Assembly (NCBI GenBank): GCA_011754535.1
Contig: JAAQVN010000001.1
Coordinates: 4,774,001-4,838,000, forward strand
Length of the DNA: 64,000 bases
From: Enterobacter asburiae
GTDB taxonomy: Bacteria > Pseudomonadota > Gammaproteobacteria > Enterobacterales > Enterobacteriaceae
Reading direction: 5' to 3'
In this document: positions 1 to 8,102 of the stretch, one piece after another
Layout of the letters: every line of letters starts with the position of its first letter
Numbering within the stretch: position 1 is the stretch's first letter
Position numbers and translations under genes: made by a program
The notes under the pieces: generated by a model
The model's database searches: none
Seen by the model: only the letters and a program-made list of their open reading frames with translations
What the model was told of the DNA's origin: nothing

Positions 1-677
1 GAAAACAGACTGCCGGCAAACAGGGTGTGGTGAGGGTTCTGATTGCCGGTTTCCGGCATGGTGGTAATGAATTTTTGCCCGGTGTACTGCTGGATGCGCA
101 CGCCCATTTTTTCACTCAGAGGGATGTGTTCATACCAGGCCTGCTGCAGCTGCCCGCACCAGTCCGCGCGATGGAGAATGTCGTCCAGCGTGGCGATGGG
201 TTTGATCATCAAAAAGTGACGAATCGGCGTGGTTTGCGGAGCGGTAATTTCACCCTGGTTAACAAAACCAAGTTTGGCAAAGAACTCTACAGCATCTTCG
301 CGGGCGCTACAGGTGACGCGCTTAACGCCTTCCTGACGGGCGACGGACTCAAGGGTCATCGCCATTAGCGTCCCCAGACCTTTGTCCTGCACGGAGGGAT
401 GAACCGCCATAAAGCGAATAGAGGCTTCGTTATCGGCGTTGATATACAAACGCCCGACGGCAACAAGGTTGCCCTCTTCGTCCATCACCATCTGATGGTG
501 GGCCATCGCGTCCCAGGCGTCGCGTTCAGAGCCTTTTGGCTGATGCAGTGGCTTGCGCAGCATTTCCCAGCGGAACTGGTAATAAGCGTCTAACTCTTCT
601 TCCGTTTGCGGTACTCGAAGGTGATACATAGCTGTACTCTCTCTTGTTACCCGCGGCCACGCCGCCAGTTGGCTCAT
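1..677 (-). CDS. fabY: FabY/YiiD, GNAT-thioesterase fusion protein (partial, 3' end outside window)
   Basis: The minus-strand frame runs off the left edge, so only the first 225 codons are present. The first part is a GNAT acetyltransferase domain, with the acetyl-CoA-binding loop seen as VQDKGLGT. After it begins the C-terminal thioesterase-like domain ([12 protein letters not shown] at the edge). The family match is E. coli YiiD, implicated in initiating fatty acid synthesis as FabY. I place the start at 677 because [14 protein letters not shown] then MYHLRVPQ matches the E. coli N-terminus. This ATG overlaps the dtd stop codon (ATGA), which implies translational coupling. A later ATG at 629 (MYHLRV) is the alternative. 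It is the last visible gene of the operon yihX-yihY-dtd-fabY. Confidence 0.9.
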   Translation of the reverse strand, partial: MSQLAAWPRVTRESTAMYHLRVPQTEEELDAYYQFRWEMLRKPLHQPKGSERDAWDAMAHHQMVMDEEGNLVAVGRLYINADNEASIRFMAVHPSVQDKGLGTLMAMTLESVARQEGVKRVTCSAREDAVEFFAKLGFVNQGEITAPQTTPIRHFLMIKPIATLDDILHRADWCGQLQQAWYEHIPLSEKMGVRIQQYTGQKFITTMPETGNQNPHHTLFAGSLF

Positions 678-1111
678 ACCTGGAGCCAGAATGTGACGGG
701 GCCATCGTTCACCAGCGAGACCTGCATATCTGCAGCGAATCGTCCGGTTTGCGTATTCATTTCCTGTTGGTGACAACGCTCAACAAAGTACTCGTAAAGT
801 GCTTCTGCACGATCCGGCGCGGCGCCTTTAGAGAAACTCGGGCGCATGCCGCGCTCGGTATCCGCTGCCAGCGTAAACTGGGAAACCACCAGCACGCTCC
901 CGCCCGCCTGCTGGACGTTCAGGTTCATCTTGCCTTCCGCATCGCTGAATATGCGGTAGCCCAGCACGCGCTCGCATAAGCGGTTAGCTTTTTGTTCGTC
1001 ATCATCCTTTTCGACACCTAACAACACCAAAAGTCCTGGGCCAATTTCACCCGTCACCTCTCCCTCCACGGTGACGCTGGCACGGGTTACGCGCTGTATC
1101 AATGCAATCAT
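674..1111 (-). CDS. dtd: D-aminoacyl-tRNA deacylase
   Basis: This 145-residue cytoplasmic enzyme hydrolyses the ester bond of D-aminoacyl-tRNAs (also glycyl-tRNA-Ala), so that mischarged D-residues do not enter translation. The length equals the family norm. The two signature stretches are intact: SQFTLA at residues 77-82 and NDGPVTF at 135-141. The latter carries the cross-subunit Gly-cisPro pair (G137-P138) that enforces chirality in the dimer. The start overlaps the yihY stop and the stop overlaps the fabY start, both by 4 bases, so it is the middle of a coupled operon. Nothing is unusual in the sequence. Confidence 0.97.
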   Translation of the reverse strand: MIALIQRVTRASVTVEGEVTGEIGPGLLVLLGVEKDDDEQKANRLCERVLGYRIFSDAEGKMNLNVQQAGGSVLVVSQFTLAADTERGMRPSFSKGAAPDRAEALYEYFVERCHQQEMNTQTGRFAADMQVSLVNDGPVTFWLQV

Positions 1112-1989
1112 GGTTGGTCTGCTTCTAATTGTTTTTCAGCTTCTGCTGCTTTTTTAAGTTCGCGGTATACGCCGAGAGTGACAGTTATTTCGGCGCCAAG
1201 CAAGACGATACACCAGGTCCAGTAAACCCAGACAAACAAAATGGGGATCACCGCCAGCACGCCGTAAATCAGCTGATAAGAGGGGAACATGGTGATGTAA
1301 AGGGCAAACCCTTTTTTACCCAGTTCAAAAAGCACTGCCACCACCAGCGCCCCAACTACCGCATCTCGGTTAGGCACGCGCGTGGTCGGTACAACGCTAT
1401 AGAGCAGCCAGAACGAGAGCCATGACAGGATCAGCGGAAAAATACGCAGCACATTATCAATTACGCTGTTTAAATCACTCGCCCAGCGCAAGGAGAGAAG
1501 ATATGAGCTGATTGCCAGACTCGCCCCGGCCAGCAATGGCCCCAGCGTTAAGATCATCCAGTAAACGGCAAAGGAATAGACCTTAGGACGGATTTTTTTA
1601 CTTCGCCAGATGGTGTTAAGCGCGCTGTCGATGGAGTACATCAGCAGCAGCGCGGTAACGATAAGGCCGCACGCCCCCACCGCCGTCATCTTGCTGGAGT
1701 TGGCAACAAACTGCTCGATGTAGTTCTGGATAACATCCCCGGTGGCCGGGATGAAGTTCGCGAAGACGAAATGGCGAAGCTGCAGGCTGACGTCCGCAAA
1801 CATCGGGAAGGCGGAAAAGAGCGCAAAGATAACCGCCACCAGCGGCACTAACGAGAGCAACGACACGTAGGCGAGGTTACCCGCCAGCGTGGTCATGTTG
1901 TCCTCATCAATACGGTGCCAGAGCAGCTTCAGCCAGGCCCTCAGTGGTCGAGTATGATGCGTGGCTTTTTGATGAACGGTTTTTAGCAT
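1108..1989 (-). CDS. yihY: YihY/BrkB-family inner-membrane protein
   Basis: A 293-residue integral membrane protein of the YihY/BrkB (formerly called Rbn or RNase BN) family. About six hydrophobic stretches are visible, for example around residues 38-62, 100-120, 140-165, 180-200, 213-235 and 245-270. The cytoplasmic tail is charged and rich in Glu, Ala and Lys. The older RNase BN assignment belongs to a different gene (elaC), so the molecular function of this protein is not established. It overlaps yihX by 7 bases and dtd by 4 bases. Length and sequence agree with the E. coli protein. Confidence 0.92.
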   Translation of the reverse strand: MLKTVHQKATHHTRPLRAWLKLLWHRIDEDNMTTLAGNLAYVSLLSLVPLVAVIFALFSAFPMFADVSLQLRHFVFANFIPATGDVIQNYIEQFVANSSKMTAVGACGLIVTALLLMYSIDSALNTIWRSKKIRPKVYSFAVYWMILTLGPLLAGASLAISSYLLSLRWASDLNSVIDNVLRIFPLILSWLSFWLLYSVVPTTRVPNRDAVVGALVVAVLFELGKKGFALYITMFPSYQLIYGVLAVIPILFVWVYWTWCIVLLGAEITVTLGVYRELKKAAEAEKQLEADQP

Positions 1990-2582
1990 AACTGCTTCGC
2001 AAAATAGTTCGGTATCGTCTCTTTTCCGGTCACCAGAATTGACGTGATACCCAACTGGTTAGCTCCCTCTATATTATCGGCGTTGTCGTCGAAAAAGACC
2101 GCATCGGCCGCGGTGAATCCTTCTGCCTGCAGAACAGCCTGATAAATTCGCGCTTCAGGCTTACGCATACCCATCTCTTGCGAAAGATAGATTTTATCTG
2201 CCGCCGCCTTAACCTCGGGGTATTCCTCCGGCCAGAAGGTGGTGTGCAGGCGGTTGGTGTTCGACAACACCACCACCCGATGCCCCTGCTCGCGCAGTTT
2301 GTGCATAATGTCGATCACCTCAGGCCGGATGGCGACAAATACCGCCTGCCAGCCATGGGAAAACTGTTCATAGCTTAACGAAAGCCCCATCTCCTGGCAG
2401 AAGCGTTCAGCAAACGCTTCATCGCCGATCTCGCCGCGCTCATGCTGATGGAAAGTCTCACCCATCGCAAAATTCTGCTTTAACGTCGCCAGCGGAACAC
2501 GGCTAAAGTCGCTCCAGGCACCCAGCACCCGGTTAAAATCGATATCGACGATTACGTTTCCTAAGTCAAAGATATAAAGCAT
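1983..2582 (-). CDS. yihX: Alpha-D-glucose-1-phosphate phosphatase, HAD superfamily
   Basis: A 199-residue HAD phosphatase. In E. coli YihX releases glucose from alpha-D-glucose-1-phosphate. The four HAD motifs are visible: nucleophile Asp6 in FDLGN, Ser107 in VVLSNT, Lys141 in MRKPEA, and the acidic pair Asp165-Asp166 in FFDDN. As in the E. coli protein, the second position of the DxD motif is Gly, so this is a family trait and not damage. A cap domain occupies roughly residues 15-85. It is the first gene of the yihX-yihY-dtd-fabY run and overlaps yihY by 7 bases. The accessory island begins just upstream of it. Confidence 0.95.
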   Translation of the reverse strand: MLYIFDLGNVIVDIDFNRVLGAWSDFSRVPLATLKQNFAMGETFHQHERGEIGDEAFAERFCQEMGLSLSYEQFSHGWQAVFVAIRPEVIDIMHKLREQGHRVVVLSNTNRLHTTFWPEEYPEVKAAADKIYLSQEMGMRKPEARIYQAVLQAEGFTAADAVFFDDNADNIEGANQLGITSILVTGKETIPNYFAKQLC

Positions 2583-2670
2583 GTTTATCTCCTGCTCGCC
2601 GTGGAGAAGTAACTGTAGCGGGAATCACGAGATTTGACTATGCGTGCCGTCTAAGGTGTGCGATCGATTT

Positions 2671-3141
2671 TTACGGCGCGTTTTTACGACAGTACAGCGA
2701 AGGGACGTTTGACGCGGCAAAAAGCCAGGCTCCGCGATACTCATCAATCATCAGGCTCAGATCTCTTCCTGGCGTGCGATAAAAGCCCGGCAGGGTTGCA
2801 TTGATATCGGTCTCATCCGCCCTATCAGCAAAGGTTTTAACAATACGATCGTTATTTAATACACGCGCATTCTGATGATAGCTGTAGTGGAAATAGATGG
2901 TACGGTTAACTTCAGAAACCGCGTGACCAAACAATTTACCGTTAATGACAGCAGTTCCTTCCCTATGCTGCATTCGCCAGGAAACGGTACCTACAAACCG
3001 GTTTTTGCCGATCGTCCACTCTACATCTCCTGTACAGCGTATCGGCTTACTTGAAAAATGCGAATACGCTAACCAGCCGCTGGTAATAGCAGCCCCCAGA
3101 AACGCCCCCAGCAAAATAATACGATTCCCGAGTATCTTCAT
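2671..3141 (-). CDS. FidL-like membrane-anchored protein
   Basis: A 156-residue protein with one N-terminal membrane segment (about residues 7-27) and a presumed periplasmic domain containing two cysteines (CTGDVEW near residue 36 and LYCRK near the C-terminus) that could pair. The spacing of tryptophans and tyrosines and the N-anchored layout fit the FidL-like family found beside MarT in Salmonella SPI-3. I infer this family from context and pattern, and the function is not known. Its ATG overlaps the stop of the MarT-like regulator (CAATGA), so the two are translated as a pair. A working idea is that it modulates that regulator, as small partners such as ToxS do for ToxR. It also resembles a generic small membrane protein, so the name stays tentative. 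Confidence 0.7.
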   Translation of the reverse strand: MKILGNRIILLGAFLGAAITSGWLAYSHFSSKPIRCTGDVEWTIGKNRFVGTVSWRMQHREGTAVINGKLFGHAVSEVNRTIYFHYSYHQNARVLNNDRIVKTFADRADETDINATLPGFYRTPGRDLSLMIDEYRGAWLFAASNVPSLYCRKNAP

Positions 3142-3881
3142 TGCTCATGCGCCCAAAAATAATGCGTGGTACATAACGCCGTCGCGTCATGTCGCGCATC
3201 GTTATTACAGACAAATGCCGCGATTCGCTCCGTTTTACTATAGCCGATGAGAAAAACGTACCGGTTCTCGGCACACAGGGCAGGATAATGCTTTAACAAG
3301 CGCAGGTAATGGTCCTGCATAGGTTCATTAGGCGCATAAAAAGGCTGGCAGGGGCCGACCTTACTGCCCGTTGAGAGCGGAATATAATTACTGAACGGCA
3401 TGGTCAGGCGGTGTTTATATAACACCACTCCGTTGATAAGTACGATCAGTAAAAGCACAGTGGTGGTAATGATCAACCAGACCGGTCTCTGTATCACGGT
3501 GTCAGCGGCTGTTTCCTCGTCTTTATTGACTATCACCACCTCAGTGGTTGGGGTAAATACCTCAACGTGGGTTGTTTTGGAAAGCATCAGCCCACGACGC
3601 GAAATCGTTTTAACGGTATCACGCGGTAACCCCACCTCAGCCAGCGCATTGCGCAAAGTCAAAATGGCCTGATAAAAGGTATTTGGGGTAGTAACGTCAT
3701 TACGCTCCCCCCATCCCACCACCATTAATTGATTTTGCGAAATAATTTCTCCGGGATGGGTAACGAGATAAAGAAAACAGAGATTAGCAGGAAGCTGCAA
3801 TTGTATCGTGCGCCCGGATATGGGATTCGCCAGGGTTTTGTTTTCCGGATCATACTCGACCAGTTTGTTAATGAGATACAA
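3138..3881 (-). CDS. MarT/CadC-like membrane-bound winged-helix transcriptional regulator
   Basis: This is a ToxR/CadC-architecture regulator. Roughly residues 1-100 form a cytoplasmic OmpR-type winged helix (NQLMVVGWGERND... TVKTISRRGLML), followed by a Thr/Val-rich linker. One membrane helix follows (WLIITTTVLLLIVLINGVV), then a short periplasmic part with several cysteines (GPCQPF, ALCAEN, FVCNN, ALCTTH). No ATG lies near the 5' end. I choose TTG at 3879-3881 because TGAGGAAAG sits about 8 bases upstream. An earlier in-frame TTG at 3905 would add 8 residues. It forms a coupled pair with the FidL-like gene and is divergent from the LuxR-like and autotransporter genes. By analogy with MarT activating misL in Salmonella, it may control the neighbouring autotransporter. 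That role is inference. Confidence 0.78.
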   Translation of the reverse strand: MYLINKLVEYDPENKTLANPISGRTIQLQLPANLCFLYLVTHPGEIISQNQLMVVGWGERNDVTTPNTFYQAILTLRNALAEVGLPRDTVKTISRRGLMLSKTTHVEVFTPTTEVVIVNKDEETAADTVIQRPVWLIITTTVLLLIVLINGVVLYKHRLTMPFSNYIPLSTGSKVGPCQPFYAPNEPMQDHYLRLLKHYPALCAENRYVFLIGYSKTERIAAFVCNNDARHDATALCTTHYFWAHEQ

Positions 3882-3913
3882 TTTTACTTTCCTCAGCAAT
3901 AACAATATTTAAT

Positions 3914-4045
3914 CCTAAACACCCTAAACACTTACGAATATTTAACAACAGTATAGGTCACGATGATTAGGGTGCGAGAACACCATACCTAAGATTAAAA
4001 TCAAACTATTATTTTTCAAACAGTTACATTGATGTTTTCTTAGGT
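3914..4045. promoter_or_regulatory. Cluster of CCTAA/TTAGG motifs between divergent regulator genes (candidate operator)
   Basis: A perfect tandem 9-mer, CCTAAACAC twice, lies at 3914-3931. CACCCTAA (3920-3927) has an exact inverted copy TTAGGGTG at 3967-3974. ACCTAAGA (3987-3994) has an exact inverted copy TCTTAGGT at 4038-4045. Five copies of the same core within about 130 bases, just upstream of the MarT-like gene, look like a binding array for a local regulator. No binding protein can be named from the sequence. Confidence 0.4.
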
Positions 4046-4148
4046 GAGTCTCAGCTAAACCCACATAATGAGATTTCATTACACTTCGCCAGGCCGAATA
4101 ATTATATTGAGTTCCACATTGAGAAGAGACTGACGTCCAGGCAGATCG

Positions 4149-4208
4149 AGGAGAAGAATCTTTAGCTATTAGTGCTATTCCCTGAATCTTCTTCCAGGCT
4201 TTTTTTTG
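4149..4208 (+). terminator. Rho-independent-like terminator with no assigned upstream gene
   Basis: A GGAGAAGA arm (4150-4157) pairs with TCTTCTTCC (4187-4195) with one bulge. A nested TAGC/GCTA stem fits inside the loop, and a run of eight T follows immediately at 4200-4207. It lies on the plus strand more than 200 bases before the LuxR-like gene, with no ORF upstream on that strand. It could end a small RNA or attenuate a leader transcript. Confidence 0.4.
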
Positions 4209-4369
4209 CCGAATAATCTTAAAGGATTGATGAATATTCCTGGATTATGTCTGGCTACTGATGTTATGCCGTTATGGCTACAGCCTGACAAAATAGATAC
4301 CGCCAGGAATTTATTTTAACTGCCGCTATTTTTTATAAACACGTCAGGATCCCTGGATATGTTTCAAGA

Positions 4370-4398
4370 TTGACACATTAGAAAGGCAGTGAAATATT
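4370..4398 (+). promoter_or_regulatory. Possible sigma-70 promoter of the LuxR-like gene
   Basis: A consensus TTGACA is present at 4370-4375. A poor -10 match (AATATT at 4393-4398) follows at 17-base spacing, about 30 bases before the chosen ATG. The -10 is weak, as would be expected for a promoter needing an activator. This is a candidate only. Confidence 0.3.
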
Positions 4399-4428
4399 GA
4401 CAATGAAAATAAGACAGGAGTGGGCTGG

Positions 4429-5046
4429 ATGATAACGTCGTCGCAAAAGGTTGTCCGCTGCATAAGCTGTGAACTGTCCTGTCAGTTATTCCCGGATAAC
4501 GCAGTGCGCTCACAATACTGTGGTAACGCTTCGTTTGCAGTTTGGCCGATTGGTAATCATTTCTTGCAACTTGCGGTAGCAAATAAAATATTGCGGGGAA
4601 ACAAGAATCACTTATTACGTGGGTTTATTTTTGTAGATTTTTCGATGTACAACCTGCGCGTACTTGCCGATCCGCAATGGATTGAGCATCTGGCGATAAC
4701 TAACATGCACATCGTTCTTATCTCGGACCGCAAGCTGGAGGCATTGGCTAATTACTTATTCGCTCATCATGATGAAATAAAGGGAATTATTTATTCAGAT
4801 GACAATGACGCTGTATTACAGGAAAAAATTAACCACCTCTTTTCCGGCAGACGTGTGAACAGTAGACGAGGAAACACCCTGAATACTGTTGAATTCACTT
4901 TGCTTAACAGATTTATGTCAGGAGTGTGCCTCCAGGAGATAATAAAAACAGACAGCATTGATGTGAAAAAAATTTATGTTCATAAAATACGATTAGAGAG
5001 GAAGTTAGGTACCAGCATTCATAAAATACTCGTTTCTGTTTTGTAA
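4429..5046 (+). CDS. LuxR-type HTH transcriptional regulator, orphan (RcsA/BglJ-like size)
   Basis: A protein of about 205 residues. The N-terminal part (to about residue 125) has an alternating alpha/beta pattern resembling a degenerate receiver domain (FIFVDFSMYNLRVL... HIVLISDRKLEAL... IKGIIYSDDN). The last 55 residues read as a LuxR-type helix-turn-helix (FTLLNRFMSGVCLQEI... DVKKIYVHKIRLERKL). I see no clear phospho-acceptor pocket, so signal input by phosphorylation is doubtful; RcsA and BglJ likewise lack one. I start at ATG 4429 because AGGAG lies 8 bases upstream; a GTG at 4420 overlaps that ribosome-binding site. Base use is A/T-rich compared with the flanking core genes, which suggests horizontal origin. 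It lies 71 bases before the autotransporter in the same direction and may regulate it. Confidence 0.72.
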   Translation: MITSSQKVVRCISCELSCQLFPDNAVRSQYCGNASFAVWPIGNHFLQLAVANKILRGNKNHLLRGFIFVDFSMYNLRVLADPQWIEHLAITNMHIVLISDRKLEALANYLFAHHDEIKGIIYSDDNDAVLQEKINHLFSGRRVNSRRGNTLNTVEFTLLNRFMSGVCLQEIIKTDSIDVKKIYVHKIRLERKLGTSIHKILVSVL

Positions 5047-5117
5047 TTTCATCTTCTTAACATACCCACATTTAATGGTGTGGAGGATGTTCTACGCCTG
5101 AAAGAAAGGGGGCAGTT

Positions 5118-8048
5118 ATGCCATATATAATGAAACATTCACCTGTCGCCGTTGCGATTTCGCTGGCGCTATCGTCAGCGCTATTTACCGCAAATGCAGC
5201 AGTTATTGATTTTGCTAATTTACCTGCCTCCGGAGCGGTAACGGATTTGCCTGCAGAAATACAGGCGCTGATTCCTGCAACGGCAAACGCAAATTTTAGC
5301 AAAAATACCAACGATCCTAACTATGTCTACCAGTACAGCCCAGGCAATATTCCCCTCTACGGAGATGGGATCACCCTTGACGGGCCGGGAGCGGAAGCCT
5401 TCGAGCACTCCGTGACCGTTATTCAGAATTCCACGTCCGGCAGCCCGGGGGTGATATTTGGTGACGACCTGACTATTCGTACCCAGTCAAAAGTGGCCGC
5501 CAATAACGGTAAAGATGTCGACGGTATTCGTACTCATGGTATGAACACGCCGAATAACCCGGTGTTTATCATTACCGGCGACCGCACCCACATTTACGTG
5601 AATGGCCAAAGCGGCGATGGCATTAATGCAGGGTACAGTTCCTTCAGTCAGGGCTCTCTCGGCTCCGCCAATATTTATGTAGGTGACGATCTTTATATCG
5701 AAACCACCGGCAGTACCGGTCGCGGCATTAGCGCCTATGCCTTGAATGACGCTTCTAAGGCAAAAAATAACGTTATCGTCGGCGATCGTGCACATATTGT
5801 GACGCGGGGTACCTATGCCGAGGGGATTCGTACTAACCAGAGCGGATCGTACGTCCGTCTGGGCAATGAAGCCATTCTCGAAACGTACGGCGCATCGGCC
5901 TACGGCCTGTATGCGGGCTCGGCGTCAAAAATTGAGCTCGGAAAAAGCGCGAACATTACCACCGACGCGGCCAGTGCCTCCGGCGTGTACTCTACCGGCT
6001 CGTCAACCATCACCCTTGATGAAGGCGCAACCATCACCACCAACGGTGCCAGCGCGCATGGCATCTACGCTTACACAGCAGCGGTGAATGTGGGAGATAA
6101 CGTCACTGTTGCGGTAAATAGCAGCGAGAAAACCAGCAGCTCCGCCCAGGCGCCGCACGGGATGTATGCCTGGTCACGCGGCGTGATAACGCTCGACGGC
6201 GGGGCAACCATTACCACCGCAGGCCAGCGCGACAACGGTAGCTATGCCCTGAACGCCAGCAATGGCGGAATTATTGATGCCTCCGCAGGCGGAAAATTCA
6301 TCCTTAACGGCGATATCCTTGCCGCAGGTGGCGTGGCGGCCAACAGCACCCTTCCGGCACAAAACAGTACCATTACGCTGACAATGGTGAACAGCTCGCT
6401 GTGGAACGGAGCGTCTTATATAGAGAGCAACGCCGCCGGCACCGGGACTATCGCGCTTACGATGAATGACGCCGTGTGGAATATGCGCGACAGCTCCACG
6501 GTGACCAGCCTGACGCTGAATGCGGGCGGCACGATAAATTTCCAGCACGATGAAGACACGGCCTGGCAAACCCTGACCATCAATGAGGATTACATCGGCA
6601 ACGGCGGCAAGCTGGTTTTCAATACCGTGCTGTCTGATGATACCTCTGAAACCGACAAGCTGATTGTTGAAGGAAATACGTCCGGTCATACCGCGGTTGA
6701 CGTGAACAACATTGGCGGTGCTGGCGCACAAACCGTTGAAGGGATTGAAATTGTCAGCGTTGGCGGCAACTCAGCGGGGACGTTTGAGAAGGCCAGCCGT
6801 ATCGTAGCGGGGGGTTATGACTATAACGTTGTGCAGAAAGGTAAGAACTGGTTTCTGACCAGCCTGGTTGAACCCGTTGACCCACCGGTCGACCCGGTAG
6901 ATCCCCCTGTTGACCCGGTAGACCCACCGGTAGACCCCGTCGACCCGCCTGTTGACCCGGTGGATCCACCTGTCGACCCCGTAGACCCACCAGTAGACCC
7001 TGTCGATCCGCCCGTCGACCCGGTGATTCCGCCGCAAGAACCGGTACCACCTGCCGCGCCGCCGAAAAGCGAGCATCAGTATCGCCCGGAATTCGGCAGC
7101 TATCAGGCGAACAGCTATGCGGCAAATACGCTGTTTATGACCCGCCTGCACGATCGCCTGGGTGAAACGCAGTACACCGACATGCTCACCGGCGAGCAAA
7201 AAGTGACGAGCCTGTGGATGCGTAACGTCGGCGGACATACGCGCTTCAAAGACGGCAGCGGCCAGCTAAAAACAACGGCCAACCGCTATGTGTTACAGCT
7301 GGGTGGTGATATCGCTCAGTGGAGCAGCAACGGCTTGGATCGGTGGCATCTTGGCTTGATGGCGGGCTACGGCAACAGCCAGAGCCGGAGCGCTTCCAGC
7401 CTGACCGGATACCACTCGCGAGGCGAAGTAAATGGCTATAGCGTAGGTTTGTACGGTACCTGGTATGCAAACGAAGCCGATAAAAGCGGCACCTACGTTG
7501 ACAGCTGGGTGCTGTATAACTGGTTTGACAATAAGGTCATGGGACAGGATCAGGCCACTGAGAATTATCGCTCCAGCGGTGTGACCGCCTCTGTCGAAGC
7601 AGGCTACAGCGTTAAGGTGGGTGAAAGCGGCCGTAACAGCTACTGGATCCAGCCGAAGGCGCAGGCCGTTTGGATGGACGTGCAGGCTGACGACCATCGC
7701 GAACGTAACGGTACGCGGGTGAAAGACGAAACTCAGGGGAACCTGATGACACGTCTCGGCGTGAAGGCCTACATCAGCGGACATAACGCGATGGATGACG
7801 GTAAATCACGCACCTTCCAGCCGTTTATCGAGGCGAACTGGATCCACAATACCCAGACCACGCGCATTCGCATGGATGACGTCAGCAATGAGATGCGCGG
7901 TGCACGCAATATTGGTGAGTTAAAGACAGGCGTAGAGGGGCAGATTACGCCGCAGCTTAGCGTCTGGGGCAATGTGGCTCAGCAGATTGGCGACAAAGGC
8001 TACAGCGATACGCAGGGGATGCTTGGGGTGAAATACAGCTTCAAGTAA
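5118..8048 (+). CDS. AIDA-type (type Va) autotransporter, probable adhesin
   Basis: A 976-residue outer-membrane autotransporter. Residues 1-27 are a signal peptide ending ...FTANA. Residues 28 to about 580 are a passenger made of short repeated beta-helix rungs (GATITTNGASAHGIYA, STITLDEG, ANITTDAASASGVY). Residues 587-635 are seven tandem copies of VDPPVDP forming a rigid linker. Residues about 690-976 are the C-terminal beta-barrel, with alternating aromatic and hydrophobic strands. The last residues are VKYSFK, so a Lys follows the usual terminal Phe. A GGGGG stretch 5 bases upstream supports the first ATG; a second in-frame ATG lies 12 bases on. No protease triad was noticed, so adhesion or aggregation is the likely role. 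The position beside MarT-like and FidL-like genes recalls Salmonella misL, but orthology is not shown. Confidence 0.9.
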   Translation: MPYIMKHSPVAVAISLALSSALFTANAAVIDFANLPASGAVTDLPAEIQALIPATANANFSKNTNDPNYVYQYSPGNIPLYGDGITLDGPGAEAFEHSVTVIQNSTSGSPGVIFGDDLTIRTQSKVAANNGKDVDGIRTHGMNTPNNPVFIITGDRTHIYVNGQSGDGINAGYSSFSQGSLGSANIYVGDDLYIETTGSTGRGISAYALNDASKAKNNVIVGDRAHIVTRGTYAEGIRTNQSGSYVRLGNEAILETYGASAYGLYAGSASKIELGKSANITTDAASASGVYSTGSSTITLDEGATITTNGASAHGIYAYTAAVNVGDNVTVAVNSSEKTSSSAQAPHGMYAWSRGVITLDGGATITTAGQRDNGSYALNASNGGIIDASAGGKFILNGDILAAGGVAANSTLPAQNSTITLTMVNSSLWNGASYIESNAAGTGTIALTMNDAVWNMRDSSTVTSLTLNAGGTINFQHDEDTAWQTLTINEDYIGNGGKLVFNTVLSDDTSETDKLIVEGNTSGHTAVDVNNIGGAGAQTVEGIEIVSVGGNSAGTFEKASRIVAGGYDYNVVQKGKNWFLTSLVEPVDPPVDPVDPPVDPVDPPVDPVDPPVDPVDPPVDPVDPPVDPVDPPVDPVIPPQEPVPPAAPPKSEHQYRPEFGSYQANSYAANTLFMTRLHDRLGETQYTDMLTGEQKVTSLWMRNVGGHTRFKDGSGQLKTTANRYVLQLGGDIAQWSSNGLDRWHLGLMAGYGNSQSRSASSLTGYHSRGEVNGYSVGLYGTWYANEADKSGTYVDSWVLYNWFDNKVMGQDQATENYRSSGVTASVEAGYSVKVGESGRNSYWIQPKAQAVWMDVQADDHRERNGTRVKDETQGNLMTRLGVKAYISGHNAMDDGKSRTFQPFIEANWIHNTQTTRIRMDDVSNEMRGARNIGELKTGVEGQITPQLSVWGNVAQQIGDKGYSDTQGMLGVKYSFK
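6876..7022 (+). repeat. Seven tandem 21-base units encoding VDPPVDP in the autotransporter linker
   Basis: Seven uninterrupted 21-base units, each encoding Val-Asp-Pro-Pro-Val-Asp-Pro, join the passenger to the barrel. The amino acids are identical in all units, but third codon positions vary widely (GTT, GTA, GTC and GTG for the first Val). The protein repeat is therefore held by selection and is not a very fresh slippage product. Confidence 0.95.
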
Positions 8049-8052
8049 CAAC

Positions 8053-8085
8053 AAAAAAGCCGCTGAGGGATCAGCGGCTTTTTTT
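8053..8085. terminator. Bidirectional terminator between the autotransporter and bipA
   Basis: A perfect hairpin, AAAAAAGCCGCTGA / TCAGCGGCTTTTTT with loop GGGA, has A and T runs on both sides. It can end both convergent transcripts. Confidence 0.9.
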
Positions 8086-8102
8086 ACTACGGATTGACCG
8101 TA

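Noticed and set aside
3047..3274. 75-codon minus-strand frame across the MarT-like/FidL-like junction
   Set aside because: It overlaps both supported genes in another frame and has no ribosome-binding site.
6876..7022. Tandem repeats that could suggest a CRISPR array
   Set aside because: The 21-base units are contiguous, without spacers, and encode a repeated peptide within the autotransporter.
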